Shown here one piece after another: positions 14,995-22,821 of a stretch of DNA of 49,833 nt. Each line of letters opens with the position of its first letter. The stretch's first letter is position 1. A model generated the notes under the pieces. It made no database searches, was not told where the DNA came from, and saw only the letters and a list, made by a program, of their open reading frames with translations. The stretch is from Candidatus Bariatricus faecipullorum (GTDB lineage: Bacteria > Bacillota > Clostridia > Lachnospirales > Lachnospiraceae), in NCBI GenBank assembly GCA_019118525.1, contig DWYV01000006.1, positions 1-49,833 of the forward strand, read 5' to 3'. The translations under genes and the position numbers were made by a program.

Positions 14995-16353
14995 TTATGT
15001 ATCTGCTTTCAGTTCCGGCATGACAGTCCGCCGCATGGTAATGTAGCAGGCCAGCCCGCCGATAACATTGGAAATGGGCTCTGCCAGAAAGACCCCGTTT
15101 ACCCCAAGATTTGCCACATGAGGCAGAAGAAACGTCAGGGGGACCACGATGAAGGCTTTCCGGAGCAGGGAAAAGAAAACAGCATGCTTTGCCCGGTTCA
15201 GGGATTTGAACACACTCTGTCCGGAAAACTGAAACGCCATCATCACAAAGCCGAAAAAATAAATATGAAGGGACGGCACAGCGGCATCCACCAGCGCGGC
15301 ATCCCGGTTGAATATCTGAATAAAAAAGGCCGGGAAAGCAGACAGCAGTGTCCAGATGAGCATGGTGTAACCGAAGCCGAGCTGGGTCATGAAGCGGATG
15401 GCCTCCCGCACCCGGGGAAAGTTCCGGGCTCCGTAATTGTAGCTGATGATGGGAGATGCGCCGTCACTGATGGCCATGACCGGAGTCTGTGCGATGGACC
15501 GGACGGAATTGATAACCGTCATCACACTGATGTAAAGGTCTCCGCCGAAGGTACGAAGCATCGTATTGCATGCCACCTGAACCAGACTGTCTGTACAGGA
15601 CATGACAAAGCTGGAAGTGCCGAGAGCCGTAATCTGCCGGATACAGTCAAAATCCGGCCGAAAATTCCGGAAGTGCAGCTTCAGCTCCGCTTTTTTGCCG
15701 GTCAGGAAAAGCAGTACCCAGACTGCGGAGAAAAACTGGGACAAAATAGTGGCCAGCGCGGCTCCCCGCACACCCATTCCCAGAAGAAAGATAAAAACAG
15801 GGTCCAGAATCAGATTCGATACCGCGCCCAGCAGAACGGTCAGCATCCCCGTTCGGGCAAATCCCTGGCTGTTAATATACGGGTTCAGCCCCAGGGAAGT
15901 CATGACAAACACCGTACCGAGCAGATAGATGACCATATATCCGGAAGCATAGGGATAGGTGGCGTCACTGGCGCCGAACAGGTACAGAAGAGGCCGGTGA
16001 AAAGCAATGCCGAGCACAGTCAGGATAACGCCGGCAAGAAGCAGCATAAAATAGGCGTTGGACATAATGTGCTCTGCCCTTTCGGTATCCTGTCTGCCCC
16101 TTGCAATGGAGCAGAGCGGGGACCCGCCCACTCCAAAGAGATTAGCGAATGCAGTTATCATGGTAATGACCGGAAAACAGAGGCCGAGACCCGCCAGGGC
16201 GATGGTGCCTTCCCCGGGAATCATGCCGATGTAAATCCGGTCAATAATATTATAAAGAAGATTCAGTAGCTGGGCCGTCAGCATGGGCGCCGCTACGGCC
16301 AGAACATTTCGCCGGACACTGCCGGAGGAAAAATCAACCTGTGTGGATTTCAA
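14995..16353 (-). CDS. MATE-family efflux transporter
   Basis: About 452 residues and twelve membrane spans, with the MATE N-terminal pattern VRRNVLAVAAPMLTAQLLNLLYNIIDRIYIG and the second-half motif ISDGASPIISYNYGARN. It should export small organic cations or other toxic compounds in exchange for protons or sodium. The start is uncertain. A TTG at 16353 lies about eight bases after GGAAGG, whereas the GTG at 16362 is almost on top of that site; no good ATG is available. It is the first gene of the operon with azlC and azlD. Upstream is the structured repeat region 16379-16743, which may hold its promoter. Confidence 0.88.
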   Translation of the reverse strand: MKSTQVDFSSGSVRRNVLAVAAPMLTAQLLNLLYNIIDRIYIGMIPGEGTIALAGLGLCFPVITMITAFANLFGVGGSPLCSIARGRQDTERAEHIMSNAYFMLLLAGVILTVLGIAFHRPLLYLFGASDATYPYASGYMVIYLLGTVFVMTSLGLNPYINSQGFARTGMLTVLLGAVSNLILDPVFIFLLGMGVRGAALATILSQFFSAVWVLLFLTGKKAELKLHFRNFRPDFDCIRQITALGTSSFVMSCTDSLVQVACNTMLRTFGGDLYISVMTVINSVRSIAQTPVMAISDGASPIISYNYGARNFPRVREAIRFMTQLGFGYTMLIWTLLSAFPAFFIQIFNRDAALVDAAVPSLHIYFFGFVMMAFQFSGQSVFKSLNRAKHAVFFSLLRKAFIVVPLTFLLPHVANLGVNGVFLAEPISNVIGGLACYITMRRTVMPELKADT

Positions 16354-16378
16354 AATTCTCACCCTTCCATAAATATAC

Positions 16379-16480
16379 GTTCAGCGGGCGCCATTCGCCG
16401 CCGCCCAGCGGTCTGGCCGTTCAGCGGGCGCCATTCGCCGCCGCCCGGCGGTCTGGCCGTTCAGCGAGCGCCATTCGCAA
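16379..16480 (+). repeat. 40-base tandem repeat, about 2.5 copies
   Basis: Two near-identical 40-base units, 16381-16420 and 16421-16460, differ at one base. A third begins at 16461 and stays similar to about 16478. Each unit is GC-rich with internal complementarity (GGCGCC, CGCCGCC). There is no credible gene on either strand. Confidence 0.85.
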
Positions 16481-16743
16481 AGCCGCACTGGCGTGCTAAC
16501 TGGCGGCTGCGCCGCCTCTTTGCTCATAGAGAGGCGCTCCCCTCGTCCGCCTGAACCCTTGCCGGCCTCCATGCAAGCATGAGCCGTCAGCGGTTCAGAC
16601 GGACGGCTGAACTTGATTACTACATTATACCATATGCTTCGCATATGCCATCCCTCCGGGGGATGCACACGCCCCGGCAAGGCAGAGCCTCCCTCTGGTC
16701 GGCCCGGGGCGGCGCTGGTATAATATCTGACGATATTATACCA
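16477..16743. other. Gene-free, highly structured intergenic region
   Basis: Consecutive inverted repeats fill the region. GCAAAG/CTTTGC enclose GGCGGCtgcGCCGCC (16477-16523). Arms 16544-16557 and 16592-16605 pair over 14 bases with one mismatch. ATATGCttcGCATAT is near 16632-16647, and GCCCCGG pairs with CCGGGGC (16671-16677, 16704-16710). A perfect 12-base hairpin with a TGAC loop ends it (16716-16727, 16732-16743). Open frames here have no gene-like features. It may be an intergenic repeat element, a structured RNA, or a decayed insertion. Confidence 0.6.
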
Positions 16744-16769
16744 CGAAATTATGGGAAAGGGGTGGAAAT

Positions 16770-16798
16770 TTGTCCCTTGTTCGGGTTATAATTATAAT
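16770..16798 (+). promoter_or_regulatory. Promoter of the purO-purH operon
   Basis: TTGTCC (16770-16775) and TATAAT (16793-16798) are 17 bases apart. A second TATAAT-like run overlaps just upstream. The promoter lies 40 bases before the purO start. Confidence 0.65.
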
Positions 16799-16837
16799 AT
16801 ATGTGAAAAAATAATTCTGGAAAAAGGAGAGGCAGTT

Positions 16838-17551
16838 ATGGAAATGTTATCACTGGAAAATGAGCTGAAAGGAAATTCCTATCCGGGAAGAGGAATCGTG
16901 CTGGGGAAAACGCCGGACGGGAAAAAAGCCGTGGCCGCTTATTTTATTATGGGAAGAAGCGCAAACAGCCGGAACAGGATTTTTGTAGAAGACGGAGAGG
17001 GAATTCGCACACAGGCCTTTGATGAATCAAAACTGGAAGATCCCAGTCTGATTATCTATGCGCCGGTACGTGTTCTGGGAAATAAGACCATCGTTACCAA
17101 CGGAGACCAGACGGACACGATTTACGAAGGCATGGATAAGCAGATGACCTTCGAGCAGTCCCTGCGGTGCCGGGAATTCGAGCCGGACGCACCAAACTAT
17201 ACGCCCCGGATTTCCGGAATTATGCACATTGAGAACGGAAAATATAACTATGCCATGTCGATTTTGAAAAGCAGTGACGGCAGTCCGGAAGCCTGCAACC
17301 GGTTTACCTTTGCCTACGAAAATCCGCTGGCGGGAGAAGGACATTTTATCCACACTTACAAAGGAGACGGAAATCCCCTGCCAAGTTTTGAGGGAGAACC
17401 GAAACGGGTGGCTGTTCCGGATGACATGGATGCTTTTGCCAGTCTGCTCTGGAACAGTCTGAATGAAGAGAACAAGGTGTCTCTGTTTGTGCGTTACATT
17501 GACATCGAAACTGGAAAATACGAAACCAGAATTATCAACAAAAATAAATAA
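16838..17551 (+). CDS. purO: IMP cyclohydrolase, archaeal PurO-like family
   Basis: A 237-residue protein recognised as the PurO-like IMP cyclohydrolase family (SYPGRGIVLGKTPDGKKAVAAYFIMGRSANSRNR near the N-terminus, TPRISGIMH in the middle). It closes the ring of FAICAR to give IMP, the last step of purine synthesis. In most bacteria this is the N-terminal domain of bifunctional PurH; here the role is filled by an unrelated archaeal-type enzyme beside a separate transformylase at 17569. ATG 16838 has AAAGGAG eight bases upstream. It is 17 bases from the next gene, clearly one operon. Confidence 0.85.
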   Translation: MEMLSLENELKGNSYPGRGIVLGKTPDGKKAVAAYFIMGRSANSRNRIFVEDGEGIRTQAFDESKLEDPSLIIYAPVRVLGNKTIVTNGDQTDTIYEGMDKQMTFEQSLRCREFEPDAPNYTPRISGIMHIENGKYNYAMSILKSSDGSPEACNRFTFAYENPLAGEGHFIHTYKGDGNPLPSFEGEPKRVAVPDDMDAFASLLWNSLNEENKVSLFVRYIDIETGKYETRIINKNK

Positions 17552-17568
17552 AAGGAGACGAGGAACCA

Positions 17569-18747
17569 ATGAAAGAACTGGAATTAAAATACGGATGTAA
17601 TCCAAACCAGAAGCCGTCCCGGATTTTTATGCAGGACGGAAGCGAACTGCCGATTCAGGTGCTCTGCGGAAAACCGGGGTATATCAATTTCCTGGACGCA
17701 TTTAACGGATGGCAGCTGGTATCAGAGCTGAAAAAGGCTACCGGACTTCCGGCGGCCACTTCCTTTAAGCATGTATCTCCTGCTGGAGCGGCAGTGGGTC
17801 TGCCTCTGTCCGAAACCCTGGCGAAGATTTACTGGGTGGACGACCTGGGAGAGCTGTCTCCGCTGGCAAGCGCCTATGCGAGAGCAAGAGGCGCAGACCG
17901 GATGTCCTCTTTCGGAGACTTTATCGCACTTTCCGATGTCTGTGACGTGGACACGGCCCGCCTGATTAAGCGGGAGGTTTCCGACGGCGTTATTGCCCCG
18001 GGCTATGAGCCGGAAGCACTGGAACTGTTAAAACAGAAGAAAAAAGGAAACTATAATATCATCCAGATTGATGAAAATTATGTGCCTGCCCCTCTGGAGC
18101 ATAAGGATGTTTTCGGCATTACTTTTGAGCAGGGCAGGAACGAGCTGCATATCGGAAAAGACTTTTTCTCCAATGTAGTGACCGAGGATAAGGAGATTCC
18201 GGAGCAGGCAAAAATCGACCTGGCAATTTCCATGATTACACTGAAATACACCCAGTCCAATTCCGTGTGCTATGTAAAAGACGGACAGGCAATCGGAATC
18301 GGCGCCGGACAGCAGTCCCGGATCCACTGTACCCGGCTTGCCGGACAGAAGGCGGACAACTGGTGGCTGAGACAGTCCCCGAAGGTGCTGGGACTTCAGT
18401 TTAAAGAAGGAATTGGCCGGGCAGACAGAGACAATGCCATTGATTTGTACATTGGCGAAGAGTACATGGATATTCTGGAGGACGGTGTGTGGGAAAATAC
18501 CTTCACCGTGAAGCCGGAAGTATTTACAAGAGAAGAAAAAAGAGAATGGCTGGATAAGATGACTGACGTGGCCCTTGGCTCCGATGCATTCTTCCCCTTT
18601 GGGGACAACATCGAGCGGGCCCATAAGAGTGGCGTAAAATATATTGCCCAGCCGGGAGGATCCGTACGGGATGACAATGTGATTGCCACCTGTAACAAGT
18701 ACGGTATGGCCATGGCGTTTACAGGTATCCGGCTGTTCCACCATTAA
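17569..18747 (+). CDS. purH: AICAR formyltransferase (PurH transformylase domain only)
   Basis: A 392-residue protein covering only the AICAR transformylase half of PurH: LKYGCNPNQKPSRIF at the start, SFKHVSPAGAAVG with the catalytic Lys-His pair (around 66-67), SDVCDVDTARLIKREVSDGVIAPGYEPEAL, and the C-terminal GGSVRDDNVIATCNKYGMAMAFTGIRLFHH. It transfers a formyl group from 10-formyl-THF to AICAR. The IMP cyclohydrolase domain is missing and is replaced by the gene just upstream. RBS AAAGGAG precedes the ATG. The next gene starts 13 bases after the stop. Confidence 0.93.
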   Translation: MKELELKYGCNPNQKPSRIFMQDGSELPIQVLCGKPGYINFLDAFNGWQLVSELKKATGLPAATSFKHVSPAGAAVGLPLSETLAKIYWVDDLGELSPLASAYARARGADRMSSFGDFIALSDVCDVDTARLIKREVSDGVIAPGYEPEALELLKQKKKGNYNIIQIDENYVPAPLEHKDVFGITFEQGRNELHIGKDFFSNVVTEDKEIPEQAKIDLAISMITLKYTQSNSVCYVKDGQAIGIGAGQQSRIHCTRLAGQKADNWWLRQSPKVLGLQFKEGIGRADRDNAIDLYIGEEYMDILEDGVWENTFTVKPEVFTREEKREWLDKMTDVALGSDAFFPFGDNIERAHKSGVKYIAQPGGSVRDDNVIATCNKYGMAMAFTGIRLFHH

Positions 18748-18760
18748 GGAGGAATTGCAG

Positions 18761-20161
18761 TTGGAAAATCAGTATGATGTAATTATTATCGGAGCAGGTC
18801 CCTCCGGCATATTCTGTGCTTATGAGCTGCTGGAGAAGAAGCCGGATATGCGCGTCCTGATAATTGAAAAAGGACGTTCTATTGAGAAACGGGTCTGCCC
18901 AAAACGGAAGACAAAGGTATGTGTGGGCTGCAAACCCTGCTCGATTACCACGGGATTTGCCGGCGCGGGCGCCTTTTCTGACGGAAAACTTTCCTTGTCT
19001 CCGGACGTGGGAGGCAATCTTCCGGAGATTCTGGGATATGAGGAGACCGAGGAACTGTTAAAGGAATCCGATAATATTTACCTGAAATTCGGAGCAGACA
19101 AAAAAGTTTACGGGGTTGAGGACCAGGAGGCTATTGAGCGTATCCGTACCAAGGCTATCCAGGCCAACCTGAAGCTTATTGAATGTCCCATCCGTCATCT
19201 GGGAACCGAAGAAGGATACAAGATTTACACCCGCCTTCAGGAACATCTTCTGGAGAAAGGAGTGGAAATCCTTTTCATGACCATGGTGAAGGACCTGGTT
19301 GTGGAGGACGGACGGGTTACCGGCGTGGAGACAGAGGACGGAGTAAAATACTATGCTCCGGAAATTGTTTCCGGTGTGGGCCGTGAAGGGTCCGAATGGT
19401 TCGCAGGCATCTGCGGTCAGCACGGAATTGAAACAAAAACCGGAACGGTGGACGTAGGCGTCCGGGTAGAGGTCCGGGATGAAATCATGAAAGAGCTGAA
19501 TGAAAAGCTCTACGAAGCGAAACTGATTTACTATACGCCCACCTTTGACGATAAAGTCCGGGTATTCTGCACCAATCCTTCCGGGGAAGTGGCCACGGAA
19601 TACTATGAAGGCGGCCTGGCGGTAGTCAATGGCCATGCCTATAAATCCGCGGATATGAAGACGAAAAACACTAATTTCGCACTGCTGGTATCCAAGAATT
19701 TTACCAGGCCCTTCCATTCACCCATTGAGTATGGCAAGCATATCGCTCAGCTGGGAAATATGCTCTGCGACGGGAAGATTCTGGTACAGCGGTATGGAGA
19801 TTTTAAACGGGGAAGAAGAACCACGGATGAGCGTCTTGTAAGAAATAACATCACGCCTACGCTGAAAGATGCGGTTCCGGGAGACCTGTCTCTGGTATTC
19901 CCGCACCGGATTATGGTGGCTATCGACGAGATGATTCGGGCGCTGGACAAAGTGACCCCGGGAATCGCAAGCGACGAAACCCTGCTTTACGGCGTGGAAG
20001 TAAAGTTCTATTCCAACAAAGTTGTGGTGGACCGGGATTTCCACACCAGTCTGCCGGGACTTCGGGCCATGGGAGACGGAGCCTCCGTCACCAGAGGTCT
20101 TCAGCAGGCAAGCGCAAACGGTATTGCGGTGGCAAGAAGCATTTTAAAAGAACAGAAATAA
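18761..20161 (+). CDS. FAD-dependent dehydrogenase (uncharacterised NAD(P)/FAD oxidoreductase family)
   Basis: A 466-residue flavoprotein. An N-terminal FAD-binding Rossmann motif (YDVIIIGAGPSGIFCAYELLEKKP) is followed by a Cys-rich insertion (CPKRKTKVCVGCKPCS), then SGVGREGSEWF and a C-terminal GDGASVTRGLQQASANGIAVARSI. The family is widespread in Clostridia and often annotated simply as FAD-dependent oxidoreductase; its substrate is unknown. The start is a TTG at 18761, eight bases after AAGGAGG, since no ATG fits. It follows the transformylase gene by 13 bases, so it is probably cotranscribed with the purine genes, although a link to purine synthesis is not established. Confidence 0.85.
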   Translation: MENQYDVIIIGAGPSGIFCAYELLEKKPDMRVLIIEKGRSIEKRVCPKRKTKVCVGCKPCSITTGFAGAGAFSDGKLSLSPDVGGNLPEILGYEETEELLKESDNIYLKFGADKKVYGVEDQEAIERIRTKAIQANLKLIECPIRHLGTEEGYKIYTRLQEHLLEKGVEILFMTMVKDLVVEDGRVTGVETEDGVKYYAPEIVSGVGREGSEWFAGICGQHGIETKTGTVDVGVRVEVRDEIMKELNEKLYEAKLIYYTPTFDDKVRVFCTNPSGEVATEYYEGGLAVVNGHAYKSADMKTKNTNFALLVSKNFTRPFHSPIEYGKHIAQLGNMLCDGKILVQRYGDFKRGRRTTDERLVRNNITPTLKDAVPGDLSLVFPHRIMVAIDEMIRALDKVTPGIASDETLLYGVEVKFYSNKVVVDRDFHTSLPGLRAMGDGASVTRGLQQASANGIAVARSILKEQK

Positions 20162-20170
20162 TCAGAAAAG

Positions 20171-20214
20171 AGCTGCTGTTCAGGACGGAGAACCGTTCCG
20201 GCAGCAGTTTTTTT
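20171..20214 (+). terminator. Rho-independent terminator of the purO-purH operon
   Basis: Outer arms AGCTGCTG and CAGCAGTT with an inner GGACGG/CCGTTCC pairing are followed by a run of seven or more T from 20208. Confidence 0.85.
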
Positions 20215-20334
20215 GTACGATACGCCCAGAGGATGACTGCCGTGCCTGCGCACTTACACAAACCGGAAAAACCGTCACTCTGACTAAAAAACATGCAGAA
20301 AAACTGTGCAAAACCATAAAAATGACTGTCTGTG

Positions 20335-20385
20335 TTGTACTTAATTGGATACAATGTTGAAAGCTGCACAAGGGTTCGATATACT
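20335..20385 (+). promoter_or_regulatory. hydCBA promoter with an upstream inverted repeat
   Basis: TTGAAA (20357-20362) and TATACT (20380-20385) are 17 bases apart. Immediately upstream, TTGTA (20335-20339) and TACAA (20350-20354) form an inverted repeat of the size of a repressor site. It resembles, but does not match, the Rex consensus. The rest of the gap 20215-20444 holds no gene. Confidence 0.55.
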
Positions 20386-20444
20386 GGAGTTAATTCTGAT
20401 AAAAAAGTAACAAACATGTTGTAAGAAAAGTAAGGAGGAATCAA

Positions 20445-20918
20445 ATGCTGGAACAAAGCTACTACAACAAACTGGACGAGATTATCCAGGAACATGGAAC
20501 CACCCAGGCGGCTTTGATACCGATTATTCAGGACATCCAGTCGGAATACCGGTACGTGCCGCCTGAACTTTTAAGTTATACTGCCAGAAAGCTCGGTATC
20601 AGCGAAGCGAAGGCATATAGTGTTGCTACTTTTTATGAGAACTTTTCCTTCGAACCGAAGGGGAAATATATTATCAAGGTGTGCGACGGCACTGCCTGTC
20701 ATGTGCGGAAATCCATCCCGATTCTGGAGCGGCTCTACAGTGAACTGGGACTGTCAAAGGAGAAGACCACCACAGATGATATGCTCTTTACCCTGGAAAC
20801 CGTGTCCTGTCTGGGCGCCTGCGGCCTGGCGCCGGTTATGACTGTCAATGACAAAGTCTATCCGGCCATGACCCCGGACGCAGCGGCAGACCTGATTCGA
20901 GAACTGAGAGGTGCCTGA
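20445..20918 (+). CDS. hydC: NADH-linked [FeFe] hydrogenase, HydC/NuoE-like 2Fe-2S subunit
   Basis: A 157-residue thioredoxin-like [2Fe-2S] protein of the NuoE/HydC family. The four cluster cysteines are seen in two pairs, CDGTAC and CLGACG, about 40 residues apart. The N-terminal helices (IIQDIQSEYRYVPPELL) are typical. In trimeric hydrogenases this subunit passes electrons next to the flavin subunit. ATG 20445 has AAGGAGG upstream. It is followed after 2 bases by hydB, so the genes are one operon driven from the promoter near 20357. Confidence 0.92.
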   Translation: MLEQSYYNKLDEIIQEHGTTQAALIPIIQDIQSEYRYVPPELLSYTARKLGISEAKAYSVATFYENFSFEPKGKYIIKVCDGTACHVRKSIPILERLYSELGLSKEKTTTDDMLFTLETVSCLGACGLAPVMTVNDKVYPAMTPDAAADLIRELRGA

Positions 20919-20920
20919 TT

Positions 20921-22807
20921 ATGGAAGAAATTACGAGTAAAGCAGTCCTGGAGCAGATACGGGAAGAGACAGCAGAGAAGATAGCAGACAGCCGCTGCCG
21001 GATTCTGATATGCGCGGGGACAGGATGCCTGGCCGGCGGTTCCGGGGAAATCTATGAAAAAATGTGCGCACTTGCAGAAAAGTACCCGGATGTGGAAGTC
21101 TGTTTTGGCGCAGAAATCGCCCATGGGGACGGCCCGGTGGAAGTAAGAAAAAGCGGGTGTCACGGTTTCTGCGAGATGGGACCGCTGATGCGGATTGAGC
21201 CCATGGGGATACTGTATACAAAAGTAAAAGTGGAAGACTGTGAAGAGATTTTCCACCGCACGATTGAGAAGGGGGACATTATCCGTCATCTGCTTTATAA
21301 GCAGGACGGTTACGAATATCAGAAACAGGAAGAGATTCCGTTCTATAAAAAGCAGACCCGTCTGGTGCTGAAAAACTGCGGTCACATTGACGCAGAGCAC
21401 ATCACGGAGTATATTGCCGTGGGCGGTTACCAGGCGCTGGAAAAGGTACTGCTGGAAATGACGCCGGAAGAGGTTGTGCAGACAGTTTCCGATTCGAATC
21501 TGAGAGGTCGCGGGGGCGGCGGATTCCCAACCGGATACAAGTGGAGTCAGGTGGCCCGCCAGCCGGAAAAAACCCGGTATGTGGTCTGCAATGGAGACGA
21601 GGGAGACCCGGGTGCGTTTATGGACCGGAGCATCATGGAGGGCGACCCTCATAAAATGATAGAAGGCATGATGATTGCGGCGTATGCAGTAGGCGCAAAA
21701 GAAGGTTACATCTATGTCCGGGCAGAGTATCCGCTGGCCATCAGCCGCCTGAAAACGGCCATTGCCCAGGCGGAAGAAGCAGGACTGCTGGGAGACCATA
21801 TTCTGGGGACTGATTTTTCCTTCCGGTTACATATCAACCGGGGCGCCGGAGCCTTTGTCTGCGGAGAAGGCAGCGCCCTGACAGCTTCCATTGAAGGAAA
21901 GCGGGGAATGCCCCGAGTGAAACCGCCCCGTACCGTAGAGCAGGGACTGTTTGAAAAGCCGACGGTACTGAACAATGTGGAGACCTATGCCAATGTGCCC
22001 ATGATTATTCTGAACGGGGCGGACTGGTACAAATCCATCGGTCCGGAGAACAGTCCGGGAACCAAGGCCTTTGCCCTGACCGGAAGCGTAAAGAATACCG
22101 GACTCATCGAGGTGCCCATGGGGACAACCCTGCGGGAAGTCATCTACGATATCGGCGGTGGAATTAAAGGAAACGGCACCTTCAAGGCTGTACAGATAGG
22201 AGGGCCTTCCGGAGGATGTCTGATTACGCCCCATCTGGATGTGAGCCTGGATTTTGATTCGCTGAAAAAGATGGGCGCCATGATTGGCTCCGGCGGGCTG
22301 GTTGTCATGGACAACCACACCTGCATGGTGGAAGTGGCCCGGTTCTTTATGAATTTTACCCAGAACGAGAGCTGCGGAAAATGTGTACCCTGCCGGGAGG
22401 GGACGAAGCGGATGCTGGAAATCCTGGAAGGGATTGTAGCCGGCAAAGGAAAGGTGGAGGACCTGGACCTGCTGGAGGAACTGGCGGAGATGATTACCGA
22501 CACGGCCCTCTGCGGACTTGGAAAAAGCGCGGCCCTGCCGGTGGTGAGTACGCTGAAACTGTTCCGTGACGAGTACATGGAACATGTGGTGGAGAAAAAA
22601 TGTGCGTCTCACACCTGTACAGCTCTGCGGCGGTTTATCATCAGTCCCGAGCGGTGCAGGGGCTGTTCCAAATGCGCCCGGAACTGTCCGGTGGGAGCCA
22701 TCAGCGGCGTAATTAAAGAGCCTTTTGTAATTGACACAGAGAAGTGTATCAAGTGCGGTGCCTGCGAGAGCGCCTGCGCGTTTGGCGCAATTCATATTGA
22801 GGGATAA
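20921..22807 (+). CDS. hydB: NADH-linked [FeFe] hydrogenase, HydB/NuoF-like flavoprotein subunit
   Basis: A 628-residue protein. The N-terminal thioredoxin-like [2Fe-2S] domain (CAGTGCLAGG, CHGFCEMGP) is followed by the NuoF-like NADH and FMN binding core (RGRGGGGFPTGYKW, NGDEGDPGAFMDR, GAGAFVCGEGSAL), the [4Fe-4S] site SCGKCVPCREG and a C-terminal ferredoxin domain with two clusters (CRGCSKCARNCP, CIKCGACESACAFGA). It exchanges electrons with NAD(H). The layout matches HydB of the electron-bifurcating hydrogenases of Thermotoga and Clostridia. Fourteen bases separate it from hydA. Confidence 0.94.
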   Translation: MEEITSKAVLEQIREETAEKIADSRCRILICAGTGCLAGGSGEIYEKMCALAEKYPDVEVCFGAEIAHGDGPVEVRKSGCHGFCEMGPLMRIEPMGILYTKVKVEDCEEIFHRTIEKGDIIRHLLYKQDGYEYQKQEEIPFYKKQTRLVLKNCGHIDAEHITEYIAVGGYQALEKVLLEMTPEEVVQTVSDSNLRGRGGGGFPTGYKWSQVARQPEKTRYVVCNGDEGDPGAFMDRSIMEGDPHKMIEGMMIAAYAVGAKEGYIYVRAEYPLAISRLKTAIAQAEEAGLLGDHILGTDFSFRLHINRGAGAFVCGEGSALTASIEGKRGMPRVKPPRTVEQGLFEKPTVLNNVETYANVPMIILNGADWYKSIGPENSPGTKAFALTGSVKNTGLIEVPMGTTLREVIYDIGGGIKGNGTFKAVQIGGPSGGCLITPHLDVSLDFDSLKKMGAMIGSGGLVVMDNHTCMVEVARFFMNFTQNESCGKCVPCREGTKRMLEILEGIVAGKGKVEDLDLLEELAEMITDTALCGLGKSAALPVVSTLKLFRDEYMEHVVEKKCASHTCTALRRFIISPERCRGCSKCARNCPVGAISGVIKEPFVIDTEKCIKCGACESACAFGAIHIEG

Positions 22808-22821
22808 GGAGGGAACGGTCG

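Noticed and set aside
14926-16269. 447-codon open frame opposite the MATE gene
   Set aside because: Antisense shadow of a clear twelve-span transporter, with no protein-like features.
16381-16791. Open frames across the 16.4-16.75 kb repeat region on both strands
   Set aside because: They run through tandem repeats and hairpins with skewed composition (Arg/Pro/Gly-rich) and lack start signals.
20335-20354. Rex operator upstream of hydCBA
   Set aside because: Not called as such: the half-sites and spacing differ from the known Rex consensus; kept only as an unassigned inverted repeat.
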